64,000 bases of DNA, taken from assembly GCA_032207245.1 (NCBI GenBank), contig CM063502.1, forward strand, positions 48,208,404-48,272,403. The letters run 5' to 3'. How positions within the stretch are numbered: position 1 is the first letter of the stretch; every line of letters begins with the position of its first letter. Origin of the DNA: Pardosa pseudoannulata. Lineage: Eukaryota > Arthropoda > Arachnida > Araneae > Lycosidae. Below the pieces are notes generated by a model that was not told the DNA's origin, did not search any database, and saw only the letters and a list, made by a program, of their open reading frames with translations. Below are positions 49,451-61,400 of the stretch, one piece after another. The position numbers and the translations under genes are program-made.

Positions 49451-49516
49451 CGAACGATGGCCGAATGGAAAAACATAAAATATCGAATCCCTGCTGGCAT
49501 ATGTTTATTTAAATGT
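49451..49516 (+). repeat. Degenerate SINE head
   Basis: GATGGCCGAATGG and ATATCGAATCCCTGCTGGCA resemble the A- and B-box parts of the SINE family at 42665-42828. Confidence 0.4.
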
Positions 49517-49887
49517 TTAAACATATTTCATTATTTTAAAAATATCGTAGTGACACCAAATTTTATTTTTGATGTAGCGATAAGCAAAACGATCTAAACT
49601 TGATATTTTGACGTGATCCACCATGTTATATATAAAATACTGATCTCTAATTGGGGTCATTCCTTAAGTTACACGTGTTCACCGGGTGGTGCAAAATGAA
49701 TAACAGCTTTTCAGCTCTGTTTAGTATTCAGATATCGGTCTGCATTGCCAGTGGAAAAAAGGGATAAAATAGTGATCACCAAATGAGTATAAAACTTTAT
49801 TTGTAATTTAGAGCCTTTTTTAATATTGTTCTCTACAAAGTTGCAGATTTTGTTGACCGTTTTATTTTGAAAGGGGACATAAAAATG

Positions 49888-49934
49888 TATCGAACCCGAG
49901 CACAATATGCTAACCACTACACATTCTGAACGGT
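49888..49934 (-). repeat. tRNA-like SINE head, separate family
   Basis: The minus strand reads TAGTGGTTAGCATATTGTGC then TCGGGTTCGATAC: an A-box-like and a B-box sequence at tRNA spacing. No cloverleaf acceptor stem or 3' half was found, so it is not called as a tRNA gene. Confidence 0.4.
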
Positions 49935-50242
49935 TGAAAGTATAAAATAAGTATCATAGCAATTGAAACATACTTACACTGATCTTTTTGGGCCTTATAG
50001 AATAGATTTGATTCATACTCTGCAGTATTGGGACAAACGTGGGAATTTTCAAACGATATCGCTAATAGATAAATATTAGCTCAAGGTGGTACTTTTTAAT
50101 AGAGGTCGACAGGACATTTACATCGACTTCGTAAGTCATGAGGTTGATAGAGGATTTCAGTATTCTATTCTAAACACGATTGAGATATTTGTAATTAGGC
50201 GTATATAAAAACACAATCAAATGTTAGATATTTTAATACCCA

Positions 50243-53150
50243 TTTCTTCACAAATACTCACCTTTCGAAATATCAACCGAAAAGAGATTTGTTAGATATG
50301 TGCATTTGGAGCAGACACATATACTAATAAATCTCCATTTGGTACAACTGGACGAGAAACGTTTTCAAAAGCATTGAAATAAATCATACAATTGCTCAAT
50401 TGTAACTTTTTTTTTTAGTGTTAGGTTTCCTAAATATGAAATTGACAGAAAAATAACATCAAATTTCTAGATGTATAAAAAATTACAGGATTATTCCAAC
50501 GAGTGAAATACACTCGAAAGTTATTGAAATTTGAATCTATTAAAAACATTTTAGCTCATATGTTAAAGATATGGTAACATTCAAATGGCCAATCAGTTGC
50601 AAATGGGTCACTCACTACCAATGGATATCATTACTAATAAATAAAAATACATTATATCAAAATAACAATACAATGGTTGGTTGGTTAAAGTTTTACGGCG
50701 TAAGGTTCTATTTAGGACATAAGCACCAAGCACAAGGTGTTTTTCCGTAAATACAACAAAACATAACAGATAAAAGTGCCCTAATCCGAAAACAGAACAG
50801 GCTAAAACCAGCAAAGGTAAAACCATACCAATTTAAAATATTTTTAGAAATGTCTATTGTATATATACTCAAGTACACAGGAAAGGTGCGTAGAAGGTAA
50901 AATGATGAAACATTAGAAGGTAAGATCTAAAAGCATAAAGCACAATAAATTTCAATTAAAAATGGAAAATGTACTAAAAAAATTCATAAAAACAAGTTAA
51001 ATGGACCAAAATAAACCTGTAAAATGGAGAAAAGAGAGGGATGCGGGGGTTCATCCAGTAAATCCCTTAAGTTAAGATGCCGTGTGCCAAAAAATAAGGC
51101 ATAGACAGGCTGTAGGTGGCTACAAGAGGTAAGTATATGTAAAATAGATAGCGATGACTGACAAAAAGAACATCGGAGCTTGGGTTCGTTTAAGAGGTAG
51201 TAACAACAATACAATGGATTCAATCATTTCACTAATGAAATTCAATGATCATTAATATTTATACAGACACCTTTTTACAAGCGTGCAAGAAATGTAGTTA
51301 AAGTAAAAGGATAAATCGCGAAACAAAATGAAATTCATGAAGAAATTTTTTTGAAAACATGCAATTTATTATTTATTACCAATTCTACGAGGATAAATAC
51401 GATGCTGAACACTGTCGAGATGTCATTTGTTCCTTTAAGCATTAGATGTCTATCCGATTAGTGAAAAATTGACGAAAGCGTTACCAACTTTTCTTGCTGT
51501 TAATCTGTTAGATCGTAGTTTTAAAGGGCTCTCTTACCTTAAAAATTTTGATATGTTTCTTTTTGGCTCCATACTGAAAACAAAATCTGGAGTGCTATAT
51601 AAATTTTGAATGACGTCTGTTTTATAGATTAATGATCATTGATAAAAAAAATGACTAAAATACACAATGATTCATTCAGATTACGTTTCTTAACACAAAT
51701 ATAAACTTAGCAAGTCTTGAATTCATTAATAGATACAAAAGAAGAATCTTAAGAGTATTCATTTCCCATATAAATACTTAATAAATTCGAAATGAAAACC
51801 TATTAATATATATTTATCTACAGAATACAAACATTCAACCTTGTAATAAAGGTAAAATGCATTGTCGTATAAATACGAAATGTCTTAATAGGCAACTAGA
51901 ATCATTATTTATGCCTCATTGGAGATAATTATAATATCTTCCTACATATACAGAACATTTTAAAACTAAATTTTTGATGGAAAAATGAATTATATGAAGA
52001 ATATAGCTTTTCCAATTTCTTGATGGGACTTAAAAAAAATCACTTCCACATAAAAATGTTAAAAATTCCACACTTATTTAAGAAAAAATTATTACTAGTA
52101 CTGAAGATAAAAATGCAATAAATAAGTGTTCTAAATTGCACATTGATAACATTGTATACTTACATAATGACTTTTGTGTTTTCGGTAAATTGAGCTCATT
52201 GAAAAAAAAGTCTTTTCAAATGAGCGTGACAGACTAAAGCAAGAAAAAACATTAACACTATCTCATTTATAGACACAGGTATAAGAGAGTTAGATATTAT
52301 TGAATTAAACTAGTTTAGAAAGAAAATATAATTGGTATGCTGTCATGCATAAAATTTTATGCACTACCCAACACCCGTTCAATTTTAAGGGGACATGATA
52401 CTCTTAAAAGAAAACAAGTTTATTCAAAGTATTAAAGTAAGTATTAGAACTATTTTTTATTTTAGGATCAAATTTAAGGCAGGTCAAGAAAATGAAGTTT
52501 ATTGAAAGATTTTTTTTTAATATCTGTAAAACGTTTTTAATATCTCAAGTATTAATATTTTGCTCCATAATCCTCTTTGAGATCTATTAAATTTCCCTAC
52601 ATAAGTCTGTAAATGAATTTTTAGATATCTCTACACTTATATTTTATAAAAAAACATTACTGATACAGTGAAACCAAGCATTTTGACGGATTTCTTTCTT
52701 TATATCAGTGTATAACATAATGAAGCCACTTTGCGTTTATTCACAATGTTATCTTATATGTTATAAAAAAAAACTCTATTCCAAACTTAAAACTTGCATC
52801 TTCAATACTAAATAAGTAGAATAACTTTAGAATAATGAATGCATAGAGTTTAGAGGAAAACAAACATGAAAATAAAAAGCCATTTATACTGCTTATTAGT
52901 TAAAAAATAAAAGGCACCTATAATGGAAATAGTGGACATAGATTCAAGTTTTTTTATCCATGTTTATAGTATGAGCAAATTAAAAAAAAATCAATATTTT
53001 TCAAGTTAACATCCTCTTAAATGGACTCAATCTTGCGGAAACAGCAAGAATTCCCCAACTTTTAAAAAAGAATTAGTGTGTACTTACCTTAGAGGCCCGT
53101 TTGATAGATGAACATCAGAAACCTCGTGTATCAAAATAAGAGAACCCCGT
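50243..53150 (-). repeat. Right arm of the inverted duplication
   Basis: Read on the minus strand from 53150 to 50243, the segments corresponding to A (53145-53085), B (about 52640-52530) and C (50345-50243) appear in the same order as in the left arm. Donors are GTAAGTA after A and GTGAGTA after C. This arm is longer mainly because of a LINE fragment at about 50665-51240. Arm identity is high in C and modest between, so the duplication is old. Confidence 0.6.
50665..51240 (-). mobile_element. 5'-truncated non-LTR retrotransposon (LINE) fragment
   Basis: The minus open frame at 51223-50984 contains CSFCQSSLSILHILTSCSHL and LRDLLDE, the C-terminal zinc-knuckle and tail pattern of Jockey/I-type LINE ORF2. 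A 3' part continues through 50826-50680 with FGLGHFYLL. It ends at short CCAACCAACC repeats near 50672-50683. Absent from the equivalent place in the left arm, so it inserted after the duplication or was lost there. Confidence 0.7.
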
Positions 53151-53406
53151 AGCTCTGAATGACACTCGGCGAACTGATTAATACAGATAAAAAAAAAACA
53201 TAAATCTACAGTTATCAACAAACCGTATTACCTTAGATAATAACACGTCAAATTAAATCTTCTTAAAACTGTTAAAATATGTTTGAAATTGTTAATGGCA
53301 CACTTTTCTGTACCATTATCAGTTTATTTCTGCAAGATGGGGAACAGATTTCAAAAGTTGAGAGGTGTGGCAACAAATTAGTTGTTTTAAACTTGCACAT
53401 GAGTAT

Positions 53407-53563
53407 GGCCCTTACTCTGGAAGTTGCTGTTCGGTTCAAACCTTCGTTGTGACGTCATTTTGACGCCACCTCGATCGTTTGCTCGCACAATGGGCTCAAG
53501 CTGACGTCAAACTAACGTCACAACGAAGGTTTGAACCGAACCTTAACTACCAGAGTAAGGGCC
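53407..53563. mobile_element. PIF/Harbinger-like MITE, 157 bp
   Basis: Ends GGCCCTTACTCTGG and CCAGAGTAAGGGCC, with inverted similarity running about 50 bp inward (CGGTTCAAACCTTCGTTGTG versus CACAACGAAGGTTTGAACCG). Flanked by TAT on both sides, fitting a 3-bp target duplication. Class is inferred from end sequence and duplication size. Confidence 0.7.
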
Positions 53564-53569
53564 TATATT

Positions 53570-54335
53570 CTCATTTTCAACAAAATTTAAAGATAATTAA
53601 AAGTAACAAAAATTCAAAACACTTTATAAAAACATTTTTGTCTTATAATAAAATAGAACAAAGGCTTGGTCTTACCGTTATAACTAATCAGAGATTAACC
53701 ACGCATTTAATAAAAGGGAATTAGGAGTAATAGTCAGTGTTGTTTCACGGGGATTAACTCTCTAGTTCAATTGCAAAGAGTTTAATCTTCGATTAGGTCT
53801 AATAGTGAATTAAGCAATGCAGCCTCAATTTTCCACATGCACTTTGAGGTGCAAACCTTAGGTTTAAACTTAAAATAAGAATAAATTTAGAATCTTTTAA
53901 TAAGTGGAGCAATAAGATTTTTCTTTTGATTCTCGAGTTCAAAGTCCTATAAAATAATTCACGTTTCTTTTTCGTTTTACAATTTTTACTTTTGCGAGTG
54001 AAGAGCAAAAAATACACAAGAAGTACATGAAAAACTGTCACAAAATCTTAAAAATTAAATATATATATATGTTAAAAAATATCAACGAAAATAAATATCA
54101 TAATAACACGACATTTAATTTAGAACACAAGAACAAAAAATTTAATACAAATTGCTCTAAAATATTGTCGTTTCTATTTTAGCTTTAATCAAATCATCTA
54201 TCATTGTTCGACATTCACTTTCACTCTCTGGCGCAAGCTTCTCCCTTGTTGCCACAATCCATTTTTCAATTGTCGGTTTTCATGGAGCACTGTAAACTCC
54301 GTGTTTGATTGTTGCACCGCCTTCAAGCTTAATTA
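53570..54335. other. No recognisable feature
   Basis: AT-rich; open frames at 53479-53724 and 53799-54041 have no recognisable homology, and the first overlaps the MITE. Confidence 0.5.
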
Positions 54336-54339
54336 AAAC

Positions 54340-54495
54340 ATTTTTGAAAGGGATATCCCTTTCCCCAACACCTCTCCTATCACTTCCCCTAACATCTCCC
54401 CTATTCCTACCCCTTTCCCCATCTCCTACTCTATATCTATCCCTGTCCCCAACACCTCCCCTATCCCTATCCCCAACCTTACCCTTTTTGTCACC
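54340..54495. repeat. C-rich pyrimidine tract / G-rich on the minus strand
   Basis: Imperfect repeats of CCCCTATCCC and CCCCAACACCTC-like words. On the minus strand they make runs such as GGGATAGGGGAGG. The unbroken frames on both strands (54280-54507 minus, 54305-54517 plus) come from this low-complexity sequence and are not called as genes. Confidence 0.8.
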
Positions 54496-54957
54496 TTTCC
54501 ATAGCATATTGTGCTAATTTAAATACATGTAAAGTCATAGCCCTTTCATTAGTGTAAAGTTTAAAATTTTAATACTGAAAGACTTTAGGTTCATTTGTAG
54601 TTTTAGTAGGATTTCATGGATTTCATCAATTAGAATTCGAAAATTCGAGAACACATACATACACAAATTTATTAATTGAGAAACATTGTATACATGTTTG
54701 TTCTTAATGTGAACTGTTCTTTTAGCACGCTGAATCTGATAAAATCCTATCTATGCTCCTCGTTGGTACGGAGAATATAACTCTACTATGTATTGAAAAA
54801 GATACCACAAAAAGCTCGAACTACGACGAAATCATCGAAGCTAAGATTAGGAAAATAATGTCACCAAAACCTTTGCTCTTTCTGTAATGCATAGGAGATA
54901 AAGTTGGTCATTTTTTATTCTGTTCATTCTGAATATATACTACATGGATAAAACTTT

Positions 54958-54968
<11 letters not shown>

Positions 54969-55055
<87 letters not shown>
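54969..55055. repeat. (TA)n microsatellite
   Basis: Over 40 TA units; directly abuts the repeat copy starting at 55056. Confidence 0.9.
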
Positions 55056-55056
<1 letters not shown>

Positions 55057-55746
55057 CAAAAGGTTTAATCGTTTTTGTTGCTTAAAATAGTTGAAATCTT
55101 ACACGTGTTATAAAAATAGCTCTTTTTTATTTTAAAGTTTAAGCAAAATAAATTGAAGCTCTTGTACTAATTATTTTACAATTGCATAAAAGAGTGGAGT
55201 TAAAACGTTATCCCAAACAGTTGAATTTTGAAGACGATTACTAAATAGTGTATTTATTTGAATTAATATTGATAAATGGAAGTAAGATAAAAGCTACCTT
55301 AAGATGAATTAAAATTAATAATTTAGTTGAAATTGAAAAAGAATAATTTAGTGGAAGTACTATGGTTGGTTACCTGTATCATCAATGAACAGGTGCTCAG
55401 TACCAACTCTGTTAATGCTTATCACTGAAGATAAAGAAAAGATGAATTTGCAAGTCGACTTCTGTGCTGATGGCTAAGTGATGAATTTTATCAAGGAAAA
55501 AACTATGAAACATATTTTTGTTTTTCAAAAAGCTTTCGTGGGTTACATGTGGTCTTCGGACCGCCAGTTGGAAAACCCTACTTTGGACCCACGTTCCGCT
55601 CATATACGCTTTTTCTTGTGATTTAAAGAATATACTGGAAGTAAAGTAAGGTGGTTCCCTCCTAATTTTTATTTGAGTCAGACAGGCAAGAATATTTTCA
55701 ACTTGTAAAAAAAATAATCTCTGCCTTTCACTATTATTGTTATACA

Positions 55747-55748
<2 letters not shown>
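55056..55748 (+). repeat. Dispersed repeat, copy 1 (pair with 61548-62670)
   Basis: AACAAAAGGTTTAATCGTTT to ...CACTATTATTGTTATAC aligns along its length with the copy at 61.5-62.7 kb. It includes the right hAT-type end (CCAGTTGGAAAACCCT near 55563-55580), but the left hAT end is replaced by the TA microsatellite. (TA)n also follows at 55749. No coding. Confidence 0.75.

Positions 55749-55822
<74 letters not shown>
55749..55822. repeat. (TA)n microsatellite
   Basis: About 36 units. Confidence 0.9.
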
Positions 55823-55825
<3 letters not shown>

Positions 55826-56244
55826 AGGAAAATTCTCAGGGGATTTCAAAACTTAAATCAAGGGTAAAAATTCCCGCGTCTTTTTACATTCCCCTTTTTA
55901 ACCCCTAACCTAAATTGACCACTGGGGCTACAGGTTACGCCCTCAGAGAAGGGGCCTGGCCAATTATAAACCTACATGGCCCTAGCGGACAATTTAGGAA
56001 ATTTCCAAATAAAAAGGAGATACACGCTAGCGGAGACAGATTTTTCTAGAGATATTTTCCCACAGATGTTGACCCAGGTGTTATTTGTCTTGTACATAGA
56101 ACTTCATGCTAGCTGACCATTCAGTTTGTCCCTATGATGAAGTGGGAACCCGTCCTTCAAAGTTATCCTAATAAAGGTCTTTAGCTGAAACGGTATCATT
56201 TTTATGGCCATGACTGCAACCCCCCATCGAGAAGTCAGTCTCAT

Positions 56245-56246
<2 letters not shown>
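55823..56246. other. Unidentified unique-looking sequence between microsatellites
   Basis: Higher GC content than its surroundings (for example GGGGCTACAGGTTACGCC), but no open frame or known repeat recognised. It may be part of an unidentified mobile element. Confidence 0.35.
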
Positions 56247-56316
<70 letters not shown>

Positions 56317-56348
56317 CATAAATATATATATATATATATGTATATATA
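56247..56348. repeat. (TA)n microsatellite with interruptions
   Basis: A long TA run with CATA and AA interruptions near 56305-56322. Confidence 0.9.
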
Positions 56349-56459
56349 CAGGAAAAAGAAACGATAACAAATAAAATGCTTGAAAAAATTCAGGGCCGGA
56401 ACTAGGTTCTTTGGCGCCCGTGGTAGAAAACTGACTTGCGCCCCAAATACTACCAAATA

Positions 56460-56537
<78 letters not shown>

Positions 56538-56592
56538 CACTCTATTCCTGAATTTTTTCAAGCATTTTATTTGTTATCGTTTCTTTTTCCTG
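56349..56592. repeat. Perfect 46-bp inverted repeat enclosing (TA)n
   Basis: The arms 56349-56394 and 56547-56592 are exact reverse complements (CAGGAAAAAGAAACGATAAC at the outer end). The 152-bp interior has a GC-rich part (GGCGCCCGTGG) and (TA)n at 56462-56535. Confidence 0.9.
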
Positions 56593-58295
56593 TAATCTTT
56601 CAGGTTAAGATTGCAAAATCATATCCAAAGGCCACTTCTAGACAATCCTTATTGTTAAATGCCGTATGTGTTCTGTTATTAGCTACGGGCAACCACAATG
56701 CAATGCTTAAGCAAGAATATTGAGAGCAACCTCTATTTACTTATATCCGATAGGTGTCGTTTTATGTATTTAACATTCCATACTATTTCTTAAATAGCTA
56801 AAATGTCTTCAGTTACAGTCTTCAGTTAAAATACTATGTTTAAGTCATCTATTATTTTTTTACGGATATTGTAGTTTGCTCTATTTCTTTTTGAATTTCA
56901 ATATACGTCTGAATCATATTTGTAACAATTTTTCTTAATTTTGCTCCCTCTAACATTTATTTTGTGCAAATACCTGCTTTTCCACCCTACGAGACCATAT
57001 TGATTTGTGTGTTCCTATGTTTTAATGCATATCTTAATCTTGTATCTATTATTATTTCAAATGTATTTGTAACAGTTTGAATTAGGTGAAAAGAACTGAA
57101 CTAATTTTCCGATTTATTATTTATTTTTTTAAATTAATAAAATACCACTTTGACCTTTTTTTAAACAATGATTTGGTCTTTTTCCAAATCAAAGGGAAAT
57201 ATCCTAATTTTAAGAGTCCATTAAATAATAGAATTAAGTTTTATGGTAGGAGGATCATACAGAACCATACCCGGAATTTTGGTTATTTATTGCATGTTTT
57301 AAATCTTTTACATTCATCCGTACCAAATCATTTTCTTTATAAAATTCTTGAAAATATTTTGTCATTTCATAAAAATGGAAACGTGATAATGACTTGTTTA
57401 AAATTTGTTCCTATTGGGATTCTTTCCATCAATTTACCTATCATAAGATATCATCCATACCAGGTTTATTAATATTTTAATATATTAATTAATATTTTAA
57501 AAGTACTTCCAAAAATGTTCTTTGTTGTACTAATTAGCAATGAAGGTATTCTTGTCTGAACAGGAATGACATAATGGGAATGTAGAAAAAGAATTTATTT
57601 ACAGATTCTGTTATATACCTTGTTGTGTGGAAATTTCTTGTTGAATACGTTCTTACGTGGAATGTTGAATTTTTGAGAGAGTTAATTGGTTCTACAGCAA
57701 GGAAATTGATTTTTCCCCGATGTCAATACTTTTCAGTGCAAGCATAGATATCAATTTACTCATATTCTGATATCGTAATAATTTTGTTCAATTTTTCAAA
57801 AAAAAAAAAATATTTTTTTATTTTTATAAGTTGCACTTACTTAAACATGGTACTTAATGTTCGTGTATCAGTAAAGATAAATGTTCCGCATTAAAGATAA
57901 TACACAGTCGAATGTTTGATACTAAATTTGATTTGATATAAAATAAGTGTAAAAAGTTTTTTGTGTTAACATCCAATCCCAGTAGAATATTTTCGACATG
58001 GGTAGAGAGTTATGATAATAAAATGGATATTTATTTAAAACCTCTCATTCCCAAAGACAGTCTGTTATCAAAAATGAAATAAAAAAATTTTTGTAATTAA
58101 GGTGTCAAAATCTTACATATTTTTAGCTATATACTACAGCGCAATATCATTTCAAGTTGTAGGATTTTGAAATAGATAAAAAATACCCTCTATGGATAGT
58201 TAATTTCTTTACTTAAACATTCTCATTTTTATAAAGTTATTTTCAAATAAGTAGTTATCCTTTGTTTTGAAACGTTATCTTTTAGTACAATAATT
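56593..58295. other. No recognisable feature
   Basis: AT-rich. The plus open frame at 57086-57472 (128 codons) is the longest here, but its composition matches background and I recognise no homology. Confidence 0.5.
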
Positions 58296-59819
58296 CACTA
58301 TATTGCCAATGATGACCGGTCACTTGAGATTTTAGACATTTTGTTGAATATCTAGAAAAATACACGAGGAATTATCTTGAAACCCCAGGTGTGTAAACAG
58401 GATGGTAGACGTCATATTATTCAAGTCAGCAAAGAAATTTTTCCGAAATTCCATAGGGAACCGTCAACAATCTGAAGAAAAACGAATATCTTTCGGATAA
58501 CCCTGTAAAATGTAATATATGAAAAGAGTTGAAACTTTAGCACATGATTAGGATTCTTCTTGTAATAATCTGTGTTAATTTTTATGAGGATAACAAGTGT
58601 ACTCGTGGAGAAATTAAGGTTTTTATAAAATCAATGCCAAATTTCTCCAAGTGTTTAGCTTATAATTTGAAGAGTTCTCAATATTAAATAATGTTATTTT
58701 CAGGACGCATGTCAAACAACATTGTACACAATACCCTGCCATCGAAATTAAAAACAATAAATATTCGATGAAAAATGCGTAGGTTTACTAAATAATGTTT
58801 CAATGCGCATTCGCGAATGCAATGAAAATATAATGTGCATAATATATTAGCTAAATGTATAAAAAAATTTTGTGAAGGTTTCCAAAACACAGCTTGAAAA
58901 TTCTGAAAGTGATCGTCGATAGAATAAGGTCGAAATCCGTTGCTCCAAAAAGGAAGCAAAAAGATGAGGGGCTGTATCCAAATATAGTAGTTTGTATAAA
59001 TACAAAATATACATACAGTATATTGCGAACAGCAGTATTAATGTTTCTTCTGCAGCCTCAACTTTAAAATATTATGCAGCGAAAGAAATATTACATATTT
59101 ACCCATTTACTGGCCACAAAGATTTTTAATAACATATGAAATTTTGGATACAGTCCCTCATTCTTTTGTTTCCTTTTCGGAACAACTTACTTTGAACTTA
59201 TTCTGTAGACGATCACTTTCAGAATTTTCAAGCTGTGTGTTTGGGACTTTCACAAAAGTTACGTATACATTTACCTAATATATTATGCATATATTTTCAT
59301 TGTATTCGCGAATGTGCAGTGAAATATTATTTAGTAAACCTACTCATTTTTCATCCAATATTTATTGTTTTTAATTTCGATGGCAGAGTATTGTGTAAAA
59401 TGTTGTTTGCATGCGTCCTGAAAATAACATTATTTAATATTGAGAACTCTGCAAATTATAAGCAAAACACTTGGAGAAATTTGGGATTGATTTATAAAAA
59501 CCTCAATTTCTGCACGAATACACATGCTATCCTCATAACAATGAACACAGATTATTACAAGAAGCATCCTAATCATGTGCTAAAGTTTCAACTCTTTTCA
59601 TACATTACTTTTTACAGGGTTACCCAAAAGATATTTGTTTTTCTTCAATTTGTTGACGGTTCCCTATGTTGTTTCGGGAAAAATCCTTTGCTGAAATGTA
59701 TGGCATCTACAATCCTGTTTACATGCCTGAGTTTTCAGGATAATTCCTCGTGTATTTTTCTAGATATTCAACAAAATGTCTAAAATCGCAAGTGATCGGT
59801 CATCATTGGCAATATAGTG
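58296..59819. mobile_element. Foldback-type element, arms of about 690 and 680 bp
   Basis: 58296-58985 is repeated inverted at 59141-59819. The outer ends begin CACTATATTGCCAATGATGA on each side; the arms close at GGGCTGTATCCAAA versus TTTGGATACAGTCCC. A loop of about 155 bp lies between. Arms differ by scattered substitutions and small indels. Open frames at 58684-58959 (-) and 59235-59783 (+, 182 codons) are mirror images produced by the arms. No transposase; no clear target duplication. Confidence 0.85.
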
Positions 59820-61400
59820 TATGTGCTAATACTAGCAGCTGATATAAATACTGTATTTTGTGGTCCGCTGATTTGTTTTTATAAGAGTATTACAAATGTT
59901 TTTTAATACTCTTATAAAACTATTATATTATATTATACTATTATAAAATGTTTTTTAAGCAGTAAAGATTTCCATCAGATTAAAATATATTTATACTTTT
60001 TTCTAATTTCTAAAAAATTATGATTAATAATTCGGATGTCCTGATGAAATTTTATAATCTTGTAATCGCCAGCAGGGGTTTTCTTAAGTTCTGTTAGTAC
60101 CTAATAATTGTATTTGACATTAATAATGCATTTCTGAGAAAACAATTATACCGAGATGTTCAACAATCTTCGCTTCTGAAAGAGACGCACGCAATAGAGA
60201 TAAAGTCACGTTTTCTTCAGACTCTATCTCACAATTTATTCCTACTGAATTTTATAGGATATATTGTAATTATGAAACATTCGTTAGGGACAAATTACTT
60301 CAACCATTAATAACCAGCAATATAAAATTAGAGGATTTGTACAATAAATTACTATTGAATATTCATCTGATGTTATCAGACACAAAATGAATCTATCTCT
60401 GTAATTGATTTGTTCCTAAACTTACAGATTCTTATATAAGGACTTTAGACTGGAGGTTTCTAAAATAACTTGATAGGAAATGATAAGACTTAAGATAATC
60501 ATTGAAACGTAAGTATCATTTACATTCCGCAGCATCTTTCTTTCATATACTAGTGTTTTTGTATAATGAAGTAACTAAATTTAAATCTACATTCTTGAGT
60601 ATTTCAAAATGCAGTTTATTTCAATTTCTTTATGGCATTTGAAAGTATATGAATGGAATCAATCAAAATCTGTTAGAGGACAATATTTCGTTAAAAAATT
60701 GTAAGCTTTAGCCTTTGTATCACCGTGGTGAAGATCTGCACCATACTTAAAAATTGGTGTCATTTACACATCGAGCTGTAAAATATAGCTTTATTGATTG
60801 TTGCTATCGTGCAATGCTGTAACACAATTTGTTCGAAGAATCCGTACCAAATAGCGACATTAAATTTAGTTTTCGCATATAACTTTCATTAATCGTTTCA
60901 TTAGATGCTCGTAATTATTATTGGAATAAATTTTAGATTTGTTAAATTAAAAAAAAATTGTGGTGACGTCAGAAATAAATTTCTCACACAGACAGTTTCA
61001 AATTCTTTACGTAAAGATATTTTTTCCAAAATAATTAAAAATATAAGAAATATTTTTTGCTTATAGTAAATACACTTTTTACTAATAAATTTTCATTTTT
61101 GTGGTTTTTATTATTTTTTACTTGTCTAAAATAATGTATTTTAACATTTGGGAAAATATTTTCTAATTTGTTGTTGAGTTACACAGCTTAAAGTGAAGGT
61201 CATAAAATTAGGAATTCATTGTAAAATAATTCTAGATTTTTTTTTCAGAAACAGCAACTTTGATTTAAATACGAATTTGTCCCTTTAAAATTATCAGTAA
61301 TTGATACGTCTGTGTAGAAATGGGAAAATGTAAGCTCATATGTTTTGGTACGAAGTCTCATATACTGTACATAACTAGTTTATATATAGAAGCTTTAGAC
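59820..61400. other. No recognisable gene
   Basis: AT-rich. It contains a hairpin at 59875-59920 (arms TAATACTCTTATAAAAC, one extra T in the left arm) and otherwise nothing I can identify. Confidence 0.5.

Noticed and set aside
49888..49934. Functional tRNA gene
   Set aside because: Only A- and B-box-like words are present; acceptor stem pairing and the 3' half could not be found.
54280..54517. Arg/Gly/Asp-rich protein or Ser/Pro-rich protein
   Set aside because: Both frames are produced by the low-complexity pyrimidine tract.
55412..56723. Several open frames with long Tyr-Ile repeats
   Set aside because: They are translations of (TA)n microsatellites joined to flanking sequence.
57086..57472. 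128-codon plus-strand open frame as a gene
   Set aside because: Phe/Lys/Asn-rich composition matches translated AT-rich background, no recognisable domain, no matching exons beside it.
59235..59783. 182-codon open frame as a novel protein
   Set aside because: It lies wholly in the right arm of the foldback element, and a mirror frame is found in the left arm; composition is background-like.
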